Shown: piece by piece, positions 34,601 through 41,871 of the stretch
Position numbering within the stretch: the first letter of the stretch is position 1
Layout of the letters: the number at the start of each line of letters is the position of its first letter
Assembly: GCA_017631875.1 (NCBI GenBank)
Contig: JAGBSL010000014.1
Location: 1-64,000 of the forward strand
Source of the DNA: Bacteroidales bacterium
GTDB lineage: Bacteria; Bacteroidota; Bacteroidia; Bacteroidales; UBA932
DNA length: 64,000 nt
Direction of reading: 5' to 3'
Position numbers and translations under genes: made by a program
The notes under the pieces: generated by a model
Seen by the model: the letters and a program-made list of their open reading frames with translations, nothing else
Told to the model about the DNA's origin: nothing
The model's database searches: none

Positions 34601-34760
34601 TAAGGGCAAGGTCCTGGTGATAGATTATAAGTCTGGTCAGCATCATAATAAATATGAGCGCCAGATGAAGATATATTCGGAAATTTTCCGCCGTATGGGA
34701 TATGCCGATGTCACTGCGGTTTTATGGTATTTGCAAACCGGTGAATACAAGGTAATCTAA
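31644..34760 (+). CDS. addA: AddA-like UvrD helicase-nuclease
   Basis: The protein has 1038 residues. The UvrD motor has ASAGSGKT (7-14), VTFTNKATEEM, DEFQDT (392-397), GDVKQSIYRWRG, MTIHKSKGLDFP and YVAMTRA. The C-terminal PD-(D/E)XK nuclease has IDYKSGQ (Asp994, Lys996). It is the ATP-driven 3'-5' subunit of the AddAB recombination complex. Length is shorter than Bacillus AddA (about 1230), as usual in Bacteroidota. It is followed by a promoter box for the next operon and no clear terminator. Confidence 0.93.
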   Translation: MIRIMKASAGSGKTYNLAKTYISLLLKNEDRYAYRHILAVTFTNKATEEMKSRILKELHILATSPSSSDYHDAFVPDVLPDDAALSARAAAVLRDILHDYSAFAVSTIDKFFQQTLKAFSREIGQFASYQVELDKDSLVAESVDRVLDSLTQDDTGLLSWLTNNVLEQIEQGGRYSPDANLLSMALRLKSVQRQEELEKAGIDENMAYSQQTLSQIRETCRAIIADFRSNVRQAALEAVEILKEAQVDPKDSYRGFMCALLKYASLTDNDSVSYPTASFMERAPRSEKWFAASKATKLLPKLCPDLEVALKAFCGLWDKEYPVYMTACILDDQIYGLGVARELSEAFKELMKEKNVLCIDDSNTILKGIIDGSDAPFIYEKIGVRFDHFLLDEFQDTSSVQWDNFSSLLHNSHGQGKENLIVGDVKQSIYRWRGSDWKLLDSAVPAEFPGFKEEILDTNYRSLSNIVKFNNAYFKEAAAILDKMNATEEYMSGIYADVEQKVAKKDKAPGSVSVTFCPKAEELQKVLDAVMEARAAGARLSEIAVLVRSNMTGQNVASFLIENGITVITDDSLKVKRSVAVRRLVSLMSLVENPEDTVNGYLAESLEVAVPKAYTSLVDMAEALIRELQKVDDDGVINGEILHLQSFMDHLHEYVASSGNSLRGFLKHWEEIDPSISSPSSGESVRVMTIHKSKGLDFPYVIIPFAENIGLFKPDSRWCAPDLRDTPLEGVAEGVYDVTLSRASESTLFAEHYRTENQLQQVDNINTIYVAMTRAALGMHIIAATPSTGCMTNLKDHLNEGWEPAFTDFSQILYWFLIAPGKMEGVRKSEGEGFVRFDVGELVDFAAMRKSETTGGHEFPAGDDKYPSYSLNPGLRLKLSADALDFFAEDGTAGIEASSRIKGVVLHDILAGVKVPSDLDGAVDAACASGNLSYDQAASVKELLRSRIAEVEGMGWFPDDSSKVLVETDIVDVDGQVYRPDRVVIDKGKVLVIDYKSGQHHNKYERQMKIYSEIFRRMGYADVTAVLWYLQTGEYKVI

Positions 34761-34771
34761 ATTTAAATTTG

Positions 34772-34779
34772 TATCTTTG
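34772..34779 (+). promoter_or_regulatory. -7 box for the DUF4290-ftsK operon
   Basis: TATCTTTG matches TAnnTTTG; the expected leader is about 55 bases. Confidence 0.6.
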
Positions 34780-34810
34780 CAAGACCAAAAAGCTCGAAGA
34801 ATTTTTGGGA

Positions 34811-34829
34811 TCGGCCCGAGTAGGGCCGA
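34811..34829 (+). promoter_or_regulatory. Leader hairpin before DUF4290-ftsK
   Basis: TCGGCCC and GGGCCGA pair perfectly around GAGTA and end 14 bases before the ATG. It could affect ribosome access or act as a small attenuator. Confidence 0.45.
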
Positions 34830-34843
34830 AAATATTATAATAT

Positions 34844-35506
34844 ATGGAAACAAAAGAAATAGATACATGTAAGCTCCTGTATAATACAGAGCGTGTGAAG
34901 CTTTATATACCTGAGTATGGACGTAATGTGCAGAAGATGGTAGACTACCTTAAGACAATCGAGGACCGTCAGAAACGTAACGAGCAGGCGCGTGCCATTG
35001 TCAAGGTGATGGAGATCATCAATCCGGCTGTCCACCTTCAGGATAACTACGAGCAGAAGCTTTGGGATCATCTTCATATCATATCCGGATTTGATCTTGA
35101 TGTGGATTCGCCGTATCCGGCACCAGCCCCCGAGAGTCTTCATGAGAAACCGAAGATGGTTCCGATGGCCGGCAAGCCTATAAAGGCTACTCATTACGGT
35201 AGAAACATAGAGAACTTCATAGAGCTGATCGCAGGGATGGAGGATGGAGAGCAGAAGACCTCGATGATCCGAACTCTTGCTACATATATGAGACAGCAAT
35301 ACCTGATATGGAATAAGGATACGGTATCCGATGCGACCATATTCCAGGATATAGAGAGACTCTCGGATTATAGGATAAAGGTTCCGGAAGGATTGCAGCT
35401 GTCAAGAATAGATGCTGGATCATCATATGTACGTCCTGGTGCGCAGCAGCAGAAACAGGGAAAGTGGCAGAAGGGAAATCAGAAATCAAGGAAGCACAAC
35501 AAGTAA
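34844..35506 (+). CDS. DUF4290 family protein
   Basis: The 220-residue soluble protein belongs to DUF4290, a family limited largely to Bacteroidota. The core (residues 10-160) has YNTERVKLYIPEYGRNVQKMVDYL near the start, and NPAVHLQDNYEQKLWDHLHII; the C-terminus is Lys/Gln/Asn-rich and probably disordered. No function is known. Its stop is one base from the ftsK ATG. The constant pairing with ftsK in the phylum suggests a link to chromosome or cell-wall processes, which is inference. Confidence 0.85.
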   Translation: METKEIDTCKLLYNTERVKLYIPEYGRNVQKMVDYLKTIEDRQKRNEQARAIVKVMEIINPAVHLQDNYEQKLWDHLHIISGFDLDVDSPYPAPAPESLHEKPKMVPMAGKPIKATHYGRNIENFIELIAGMEDGEQKTSMIRTLATYMRQQYLIWNKDTVSDATIFQDIERLSDYRIKVPEGLQLSRIDAGSSYVRPGAQQQKQGKWQKGNQKSRKHNK

Positions 35507-35507
35507 T

Positions 35508-37994
35508 ATGGCCCAGAATAAGAAGACAAAGAAAAAGAGTGGCAAGAAAGTGAATCTCTTCACTTTCTTCAAGAATATGGATCCGGAACTCAAGTCCATA
35601 TTGATCAAGTGTTCCGGTGGATTGGTGATGATGATGGCATTGTTCACATTTGTATCAATGCTGTCATATCTTTTCACATGGTCCATTGACAAGGATCTGC
35701 TCATGAATGCCGAGAGGATGAGTAAAGGAGTCGATGTCAGCAATATCGGTGGCAAGCTTGGATATCTGTGGAGCCATTTCCTTATTTCGGATATGCTTGG
35801 TCTTGCCAGTTTTGTATTTGTGTTCCTTATGGGTGCGCTGGCCTACAGACTATTTTTCTGGCAGAGACATATCGGTTTGATGAGACTGACATTCCTGTCT
35901 GTCAGCGGAGCTTTTGTACTCTCGATGGCACTTTCGCTGTTTGGTTCCGTCAGGCTTTTTGATGGTGGCCTTGGTGGTGATGCCGGACGTTCGGTTACCG
36001 ATTCGTTGGCCAATCTCGTGGGTCCGGTGCTTCCATGGCTGATCGTGGTCGCACTGGCCGTTGTATGGATGCTTTTTGCCAGCGGCAGATTTGCTCGATG
36101 GTTTGCGCTGACTGGAGAGGGCGGTCAGGCTCCGGCACCGATAGCAGATGATTCCGTTACTCCTGTTGATGAAGAAGATGATGACGACGAATTTGATTCA
36201 GAGGACAATCAGGAAGACGATCAGGACGAAGTAGAAGAAGTTGAGGATAATGATGAAGACGAAATTCCTGAGGAAGATGATATAATTGACGAGGAACTCC
36301 AGGAGGAGATTGAATCCGACCCTGTATCACCAGTTGACCCAGTGTCACCAGCAGACCCTGACAATCCGGAGGAGGAAATGGAAGTGATAAGAGGGGAAGT
36401 TGTGGTGCCGGTAGTCGAGGATCTTCCAAGAATCGATAATCGTGAGGAGTTGAGTAAATATGAATTCCCTTCTCTTGACCTTCTCCAGGATTATACCGGA
36501 CAGCAGCATGTTGTAAGTCAGGCGGAGCTTGACAAGAACAATCTGGTCATTCGTACGACGCTGAAGAATTATAAGATTGAAGTGGAAAAGGTAACTGCGG
36601 TTGTCGGACCTACAGTAACATTGTATAAAATTGTGCTGGCTCCAGGAATGAAGGTGGCTTCTATAGAAAGTGTCCATAGGGAAATAGCTATGGCTCTTGA
36701 GGTGAGCGGAGTGCGAGTTGTGACGCTTCCTGGCTGTGTCGGAATCGAAGTACCGAACAGTACTCCTTCGATTGTTCCGTTGAAGTCGATGCTCAACGAT
36801 GATTCATTCAGAAACAGCAAGGCAGAGCTTCCGATAGCCATCGGATATTCTACACTTGCGCAGAAGGTCAAGGTGTTCGACCTTGCAGATGCTCCGCACC
36901 TTCTTGTTGCAGGTGCTACAAAGCAGGGTAAGTCTGTCGGACTTAATGTGATCATATCGTCGCTTCTGTATTCTAAGCATCCTTCAGAGCTTAAGTTCGT
37001 CTTTATTGACCCTAAAACGGTTGAGTTTACTCCGTATAATCCTCTTTTGAAGCATTATCTCGCTGTACTTCCAACTGCAGCTGATGAGGAAGAAGAGAAG
37101 AGAAAGGCGATCGTCAAGAAGGCCAAGGATGCAGAGCAGGTGCTCAGCTCGCTCTGTATCGAGATGGACGAAAGATATGAGCTTCTTGCTAAGGGTGGTG
37201 TAAATGACTTCAAGCTTTACAATGAAAAATATAAGGACCGCCATCTCCTTCCAACTGAAGGACACAGATATCTTCCATACCTGGTGGTGGTAGTGGATGA
37301 GTATGCCGATCTCATTATGGCGGGTGGCTCGTCTCCTGAGGATAAGAAGTCAGCCAAGAACATAGAGGCAGCGATCATTCGTCTGGCTCAGAAGGGTAGG
37401 GCGGCTGGTATCCATGTGATCATAGCTACCCAGCGTCCTTCAGTGAACGTGATTACAGGTCTTATCAAGGCGAACTTCCCTACACGAATTGCCTTCCGAG
37501 TGCTGTCAGGTGTGGATTCGAGAACTATCCTTGACTCTGTTGGTGCGGAGAACCTTATCGGTAAGGGAGATATGCTATACTATGCAGGAGTTAAGATGGA
37601 GCGTATCCAGTGCGCGTACATCAGCATGGAAGAGATCAATAAGGTAACCAAGTTCATCGGAAACCAGACAAAGTTCGGTCAGTGCTACAATACTCCGTTC
37701 TACCTTCCAATGCCGGAGTCTACTGATGGAAGTCCTGCAGGCGGAAGCCTTGACATCCAGACTCTTGATTCGGAGTTTGAAGAGGCGGCGCGTACAGTTG
37801 TAATGTCTCAGAAGGGATCGACATCGGATCTTCAGAGAAAACTCGGCATGGGTTATGCAAGAGCTGGAAGGGTTATGGATCAGCTTGAGCAGGCTGGCAT
37901 CGTAGGACCACAGGAGGGCTCTAAGCCTCGTCAGGTCCTCGTGTCTACGCTTGACGAGCTTGATGAGATCATAGCTCCTTACCTGAACAGATAG
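35508..37994 (+). CDS. ftsK: DNA translocase FtsK
   Basis: The 828-residue protein has about four N-terminal TM segments (35-205), an acidic Pro-containing linker (217-290), then the alpha-beta motor with Walker A GATKQGKS (469-476) and Walker B VVVDEYADL (Asp597, Glu598), then a winged-helix gamma domain (about 755-825). It pumps DNA at the division septum to resolve chromosome dimers. ATG 35508 is one base after the DUF4290 stop; the longer frame from 35412 overlaps that gene. The lolA-like gene follows by one base. Confidence 0.95.
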   Translation: MAQNKKTKKKSGKKVNLFTFFKNMDPELKSILIKCSGGLVMMMALFTFVSMLSYLFTWSIDKDLLMNAERMSKGVDVSNIGGKLGYLWSHFLISDMLGLASFVFVFLMGALAYRLFFWQRHIGLMRLTFLSVSGAFVLSMALSLFGSVRLFDGGLGGDAGRSVTDSLANLVGPVLPWLIVVALAVVWMLFASGRFARWFALTGEGGQAPAPIADDSVTPVDEEDDDDEFDSEDNQEDDQDEVEEVEDNDEDEIPEEDDIIDEELQEEIESDPVSPVDPVSPADPDNPEEEMEVIRGEVVVPVVEDLPRIDNREELSKYEFPSLDLLQDYTGQQHVVSQAELDKNNLVIRTTLKNYKIEVEKVTAVVGPTVTLYKIVLAPGMKVASIESVHREIAMALEVSGVRVVTLPGCVGIEVPNSTPSIVPLKSMLNDDSFRNSKAELPIAIGYSTLAQKVKVFDLADAPHLLVAGATKQGKSVGLNVIISSLLYSKHPSELKFVFIDPKTVEFTPYNPLLKHYLAVLPTAADEEEEKRKAIVKKAKDAEQVLSSLCIEMDERYELLAKGGVNDFKLYNEKYKDRHLLPTEGHRYLPYLVVVVDEYADLIMAGGSSPEDKKSAKNIEAAIIRLAQKGRAAGIHVIIATQRPSVNVITGLIKANFPTRIAFRVLSGVDSRTILDSVGAENLIGKGDMLYYAGVKMERIQCAYISMEEINKVTKFIGNQTKFGQCYNTPFYLPMPESTDGSPAGGSLDIQTLDSEFEEAARTVVMSQKGSTSDLQRKLGMGYARAGRVMDQLEQAGIVGPQEGSKPRQVLVSTLDELDEIIAPYLNR

Positions 37995-37995
37995 G

Positions 37996-38502
37996 ATGAG
38001 AAGAATATTTACACTCATGGCTGCGATGCTTCTTATGGCATCGGCAGCGGCACAGCAGACGCAGCATGCGGCCTTGGAAAGGCTGCGTGCTGCGATTTCT
38101 GATTCGTGCCTTACCCTCAAGTGTACATATAGCATGTATGTTTCCCAGACCCGTGTGCAAGGTGAGGCAGAGGTTATGCTTCAGGGAAACGCTTATACCA
38201 TGCGTGGAAACGGCATTGAAGTCTATTGCGACGGAACAAAGGTCTGGACTCTTGATCAGTCTTTGAAGGAAGCATATGTCGAGCAGGTAGAAAATGCGGG
38301 AGTGAATGCTCTTCTTGATCCGTCATCTGCCGATATCGTTTTTGATGCAGTCGGAAATCCAGTTTCTGCTTCCTTTATCATGCAGGATGGCCTGAAGGTA
38401 GATATCAAGATCATATCTGCTACAAAGTCAAAAATAAAACCTGAGGACGCTTTCCGTCCCCAGGTCGATTTCGGTTCTGATTGGATTGTTACCGAATTGT
38501 AG
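37996..38502 (+). CDS. LolA-like periplasmic lipoprotein carrier
   Basis: The 168-residue protein has a signal peptide (1-19) and the half-barrel pattern of LolA (alternating strands GEAEVMLQGNAYTMRG, EVYCDGTKVWTLDQSLKEAYVEQV in two blocks). It would carry lipoproteins across the periplasm or play a related role. It is placed right after ftsK, a layout seen in other Bacteroidota. The C-terminus is short compared with E. coli LolA. Its stop codon lies in a 16-base tandem duplication that also forms the terminator. Confidence 0.8.
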   Translation: MRRIFTLMAAMLLMASAAAQQTQHAALERLRAAISDSCLTLKCTYSMYVSQTRVQGEAEVMLQGNAYTMRGNGIEVYCDGTKVWTLDQSLKEAYVEQVENAGVNALLDPSSADIVFDAVGNPVSASFIMQDGLKVDIKIISATKSKIKPEDAFRPQVDFGSDWIVTEL

Positions 38503-38545
38503 TTTTTCTGAATTGTAGTTTTTCTGACAGAAAAACTACAATTCA
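38494..38545. terminator. Bidirectional terminator with a duplicated left arm
   Basis: GAATTGTAGTTTTTCT is repeated in tandem (38494-38509, 38510-38525). The second copy pairs with CAGAAAAACTACAATTCA (38528-38545) as an 18-bp arm. It separates the lolA-like gene from the convergent FISUMP gene. Confidence 0.8.
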
Positions 38546-38546
38546 T

Positions 38547-39527
38547 TTATCTAACGCATCTTACTGATGCTCCGAATGTTTTAGTATCGCCTTTGCCGGT
38601 CATGAACTCAGGCTGGTTACAGATTATGTATCTGTAGTATGCCATGCCTTCCTCATTAGCGACAGCGTCTGCTGTCCAGAACGCCGCATACTCGTTAAGT
38701 CTCTTGAACTTATCATTTGAACTGAGTTCCGCATAGCCAGCAGGAATCAATGACAGGCCTGATTCATTTGTTATCTCTCCAACAGCGGGCCAGTATTCCC
38801 ACATGAGCTCGCCGTTGAAGTATGCGTTACCCATCAGCGCGGCCATCTCATATGTCTCAGCAGCGGCAGTCCATTCTGCGTCAGTTGGAAGTCTCCAACC
38901 CTCAGGACAGACTTTCTGTGCATCTTCGAATGAATAATATCTTCCGAACACATCGCTCATCTCTTCGCTGTTTCTGTAAGGAGCGCCTGCGCTCTTGTCG
39001 GCGATGTTTCTGCAAAGCCAGTCAAGTCCTGCGATAGATACATAAGGGTAAACTATGCCGTTAACTTCTATTGAAGGCTTGTCAGCAAGACCGAGATTTG
39101 TGATCGATCTGTCGATTCCCCCCTCAACAACCGTACATTCGATTGATTTCATCGTATACGAGTATCCTTTTGCATAAGCGTATCCGCTTATGGTGCATGT
39201 CTGGAGAGTGTCGGAGAAAGTGAATGTGAAGGAGCCGTCTGACGGTTTTCCATTCTTATCCAGGCCGTTCTCATACCTTGTGGTATCAGCCTTAGGCTTG
39301 GTAGGATTTACTTTCCAGTAGTATCCCAGACCTTCGTCTTTAGGGTGAGTGACGCCAGAGGGTGTCAGGGTCAATGTGGTGTTAGGACTGACATATTCCG
39401 GAACGTTGAATGAAAGTGCGCCGGAAAGAGCCGGGGTCACTTTGGTTTCGTCGTCCTTCTTGCATGAGATGATGCATACGGACGCTGCTATTGCGAATAT
39501 GAGAATGTTCAGTTTGCGATGACTCAT
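38547..39527 (-). CDS. FISUMP-domain lipoprotein
   Basis: The protein (326 residues from ATG 39527; ATG 39539 adds four codons) has a lipobox IISC, an Ig-like N-terminal region (about 30-130) and a C-terminal domain of the Fibrobacter succinogenes major paralogous type: WLCRNIADKS, FGRYYSFEDAQKVCPEGWRLPTDAEW, and the close AAFWTADA then FGASVRCV. It should be exposed at the cell surface; members often bind or form large adhesive proteins. Promoter elements TTTG-N21-TATATTTG are a textbook fit. Confidence 0.85.
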   Translation of the reverse strand: MSHRKLNILIFAIAASVCIISCKKDDETKVTPALSGALSFNVPEYVSPNTTLTLTPSGVTHPKDEGLGYYWKVNPTKPKADTTRYENGLDKNGKPSDGSFTFTFSDTLQTCTISGYAYAKGYSYTMKSIECTVVEGGIDRSITNLGLADKPSIEVNGIVYPYVSIAGLDWLCRNIADKSAGAPYRNSEEMSDVFGRYYSFEDAQKVCPEGWRLPTDAEWTAAAETYEMAALMGNAYFNGELMWEYWPAVGEITNESGLSLIPAGYAELSSNDKFKRLNEYAAFWTADAVANEEGMAYYRYIICNQPEFMTGKGDTKTFGASVRCVR

Positions 39528-39556
39528 TTCAAGTTTCATTTAATCGAATAATTCTG

Positions 39557-39589
39557 CAAATATAGTAAAAACCGCTAACTTTGTGCAAA
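39557..39589 (-). promoter_or_regulatory. Promoter of the FISUMP lipoprotein gene
   Basis: On the minus strand TTTG (39589-39586) and TATATTTG (39564-39557) are separated by 21 bases, an exact consensus fit. Confidence 0.75.
39576..39583 (+). promoter_or_regulatory. -7 box for apbE
   Basis: TAACTTTG on the plus strand, within the region shared with the opposite promoter. Confidence 0.6.
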
Positions 39590-39615
39590 TGTGATTCAAG
39601 CACATTTGCACAAAG
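39579..39615. promoter_or_regulatory. 15-bp perfect palindrome over two divergent promoters
   Basis: CTTTGTGCAAATGTG (39579-39593) and CACATTTGCACAAAG (39601-39615) are perfect inverted repeats with a 7-base spacer. They overlap the apbE -7 box and the -33 element of the opposite gene. This looks like a dimer-binding operator or an mRNA leader hairpin for apbE. Confidence 0.7.
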
Positions 39616-39662
39616 TGTTATAAATAGCAAATACTTTGCCTACAGTGTATATACGCAGGAAT

Positions 39663-40718
39663 ATGAAACATAAAATCAACATATGCTTCTTGCTAACCAT
39701 AGCTCTGCTGTCTCTTTCATGTACGGGGCGAGGCGGTTATGTCAGGATAGAAGGCTACGCTCAGGGCGGAACCTACTCCGTAATATTTAACACAGAAGGA
39801 GTGGACAAGGCCCCAACCGAGATAAGGGACTCTGTTGAGTCCATCCTGAAGAAGATAGATTTCACCCTGTCCGGATATAATAAGAGCTCTGTCCTGAGTC
39901 GTTTCAATGCCGGCGAAACCGTTGTGGTGGATGAAATGTTTGCGGAAATCTATTCCATGGGTCATGATGTCTGGGAAGAGACCGGCGGGGCTGTGGATGT
40001 GAGCTTTTCGCCTCTTTATGACCTCTGGGGGTTCGGGTTCAAGAATGGTTCCCTGCCTACAGCCAGGCAAGTCGACTCTGTCATGAGCCTCTGCGGAATG
40101 AGCCTTTGCTGCGAATCCATATCTGACCTGATAGGCAAGGAGCTGGTCCCTCGCTCCCTATACCTTGAATCTCATGGTTCTGCTTCGCCCCAGCTCAATT
40201 ACAATGCTATCGCTCAAGGATATAGCTGCGACCTTGTTGCAAGATATCTTTACTCCATCGGAGTCAAGGATATGATGGTGAATATCGGTGAGATATTCTG
40301 CGACGGAAAGAATCCTTCCGGGCTTGCCTGGACCATTGGAATAGACAGACCAGAAGACGGAAATAATGAGCTCGGAGCTCAGCTCCAGGGCGTATTTTCT
40401 GTTCCGGAAGGTCCTCATGGAGTCGTGACCTCGGGTAATTATAGGAAGTTCTATGTCAAGGACGGAAAGAAATACGCCCATACGATCGATCCTCGTACAG
40501 GTTATCCGGTTACTCATAATCTGCTCAGTGCCACAATTGTTGCTGCAGATGCAATGATTGCAGACGCTTATGCGACCTATTGCATGGTGGTCGGTTTTGA
40601 AGAGGCTAAGACGTTCATCGAATCGAGGGTGGATCTTGAAGGATGCCTTGTCTATGATGACGGGGGAGAGTTCGTCACATGGTGCTCAGCAGGTATAGAG
40701 ACTCGCAAAGCAATGTAA
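39663..40718 (+). CDS. apbE: FAD:protein FMN transferase, lipoprotein
   Basis: The 351-residue protein has a lipobox LSLSC. It covalently adds FMN to periplasmic-face flavoproteins such as NQR or RNF subunits. Motifs seen are GGTYSVIF, NYNAIAQGYSCDLVARYL and HTIDPRTGYPV (metal and flavin sites). ATG 39663 is preferred to the TTG at 39636. The 3' end overlaps the convergent comEC by 44 bases. No NQR or RNF genes are in the window. Confidence 0.92.
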   Translation: MKHKINICFLLTIALLSLSCTGRGGYVRIEGYAQGGTYSVIFNTEGVDKAPTEIRDSVESILKKIDFTLSGYNKSSVLSRFNAGETVVVDEMFAEIYSMGHDVWEETGGAVDVSFSPLYDLWGFGFKNGSLPTARQVDSVMSLCGMSLCCESISDLIGKELVPRSLYLESHGSASPQLNYNAIAQGYSCDLVARYLYSIGVKDMMVNIGEIFCDGKNPSGLAWTIGIDRPEDGNNELGAQLQGVFSVPEGPHGVVTSGNYRKFYVKDGKKYAHTIDPRTGYPVTHNLLSATIVAADAMIADAYATYCMVVGFEEAKTFIESRVDLEGCLVYDDGGEFVTWCSAGIETRKAM

Positions 40719-41787
40719 CCATCCATTCCGTACCGTCTATCAATATCCCGATATCCCATCCCAGAGCACAAGTGATAAGAGTGATCAGTGCCATCGGAAT
40801 TATGATTCCGGTCAATGGCAGTGCGATCATGTTGGTCAGAATGAACTGTGTCGGAAATGTCCCGAAATATATATAGGCCAAGGGGCCTGTCGTGATCTGA
40901 CAGGAGATTGACATCGCGGCTGAATCCCATATCCACCTTGCGCATCTTGTAAGTGCTGCATCTTCATGTCTGTTTCCTGGCCAGAATCCCTGCAGCCACG
41001 GGAAAATATATGCGATTCCGGCGATAGCTGCGTACGAGAGCTGGAATCCGACTTCTTTGATCGATGATGGTTCAATGGCGAGATGTATCAGCAGCGCCAC
41101 CATCATTATTTTCCGTAGGCCGGTTGGCCTTCCGCTCAGTCTGGCGGTTTCTCCGATGAGAATGAATATGAATGCCCTGACAATCGATGCTCCTGCTCCT
41201 GTTGCAAGGGTGTAGAATCCACATATGCAGACAGTGATGATGGATCTTATGGCTTTCGCTTCGGCCGTGTTTCCTATGCAGCGTGTTACAAGGCGTATTA
41301 TACTGTAAATTATGCCTAGATGCAGTCCGGAAAGGGCGAGGATGTGCGAGGCTCCGCTGGCTCTGAAGGCACTTGTTATCCCGTCTGGTATTCCGCTTTT
41401 TTCTCCTGTTAACAATGCCTTGATTACCAGTCCTGTGTATTCGTTCTTGAATGGGATTCCGTCAATGGAATCCTGTATTGTTTCGCTAAAATTCAATGCT
41501 ACTGAGGCAAGCCATGATGTCTCCTCGTGTTTGCTGACCGATAGCAGGATGTCGGTAGATGCAGCCAGAGCTCCGCAAAGTGCCATGCATAGAATAATGA
41601 TGCTCCATGTCAACGAGTGGCTGAGTCGGTGATTGCGGACGTATAGTAGAGAACCTACAAGAAAAGCTGTCATTGAAAGCAGAGTCGGAGCCGAAACTGC
41701 AGCATGGGCGTCTGCAATATACATGAAAACTGCCGTTCCTGTGGCAAATGGCAATACAATCCCCGCAATCTCTCTCTTCGCTCTCAT
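40675..41787 (-). CDS. Short ComEC/Rec2-type membrane protein
   Basis: The 370-residue protein has about ten TM segments and the competence-domain core: LLTGEKSGIPDGITSAFRASG followed by SHILALSGLHLGI, and FQLSYAAIAGI. Full ComEC proteins (about 700-780 residues) also have an N-terminal OB-like region and a C-terminal metallo-beta-lactamase nuclease; both are absent. It may be a short form that carries only the DNA channel, or have another use. Truncation by frameshift is not evident: no MBL remnant lies after the stop, where apbE runs in the opposite direction. Confidence 0.8.
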   Translation of the reverse strand: MRAKREIAGIVLPFATGTAVFMYIADAHAAVSAPTLLSMTAFLVGSLLYVRNHRLSHSLTWSIIILCMALCGALAASTDILLSVSKHEETSWLASVALNFSETIQDSIDGIPFKNEYTGLVIKALLTGEKSGIPDGITSAFRASGASHILALSGLHLGIIYSIIRLVTRCIGNTAEAKAIRSIITVCICGFYTLATGAGASIVRAFIFILIGETARLSGRPTGLRKIMMVALLIHLAIEPSSIKEVGFQLSYAAIAGIAYIFPWLQGFWPGNRHEDAALTRCARWIWDSAAMSISCQITTGPLAYIYFGTFPTQFILTNMIALPLTGIIIPMALITLITCALGWDIGILIDGTEWMVTLLCESLYLLSTM

Positions 41788-41800
41788 TTCCTTACGTATT

Positions 41801-41833
41801 TTTGCTAAAGTAGCGAATAATTTTCTAACTTTG
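41801..41833 (+). promoter_or_regulatory. Promoter of the ackA-ptb-buk operon
   Basis: TTTG (41801-41804) and TAACTTTG (41826-41833) are 21 bases apart, a full consensus. TATTTTTG at 41797-41804 might be a second -7 box further upstream. Confidence 0.7.
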
Positions 41834-41871
41834 CGTAGATATGCTTGAATTTATTACAAAAATATAACGAT

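Noticed and set aside
35412..35507. Longer N-terminus for FtsK
   Set aside because: It lies inside the DUF4290 gene in another frame; ATG 35508 is one base after that stop.
36157..36375. Acidic repeat region as a separate small protein or calcium-binding RTX-like array
   Set aside because: It is the low-complexity FtsK linker; no GGxGxD nonapeptides.
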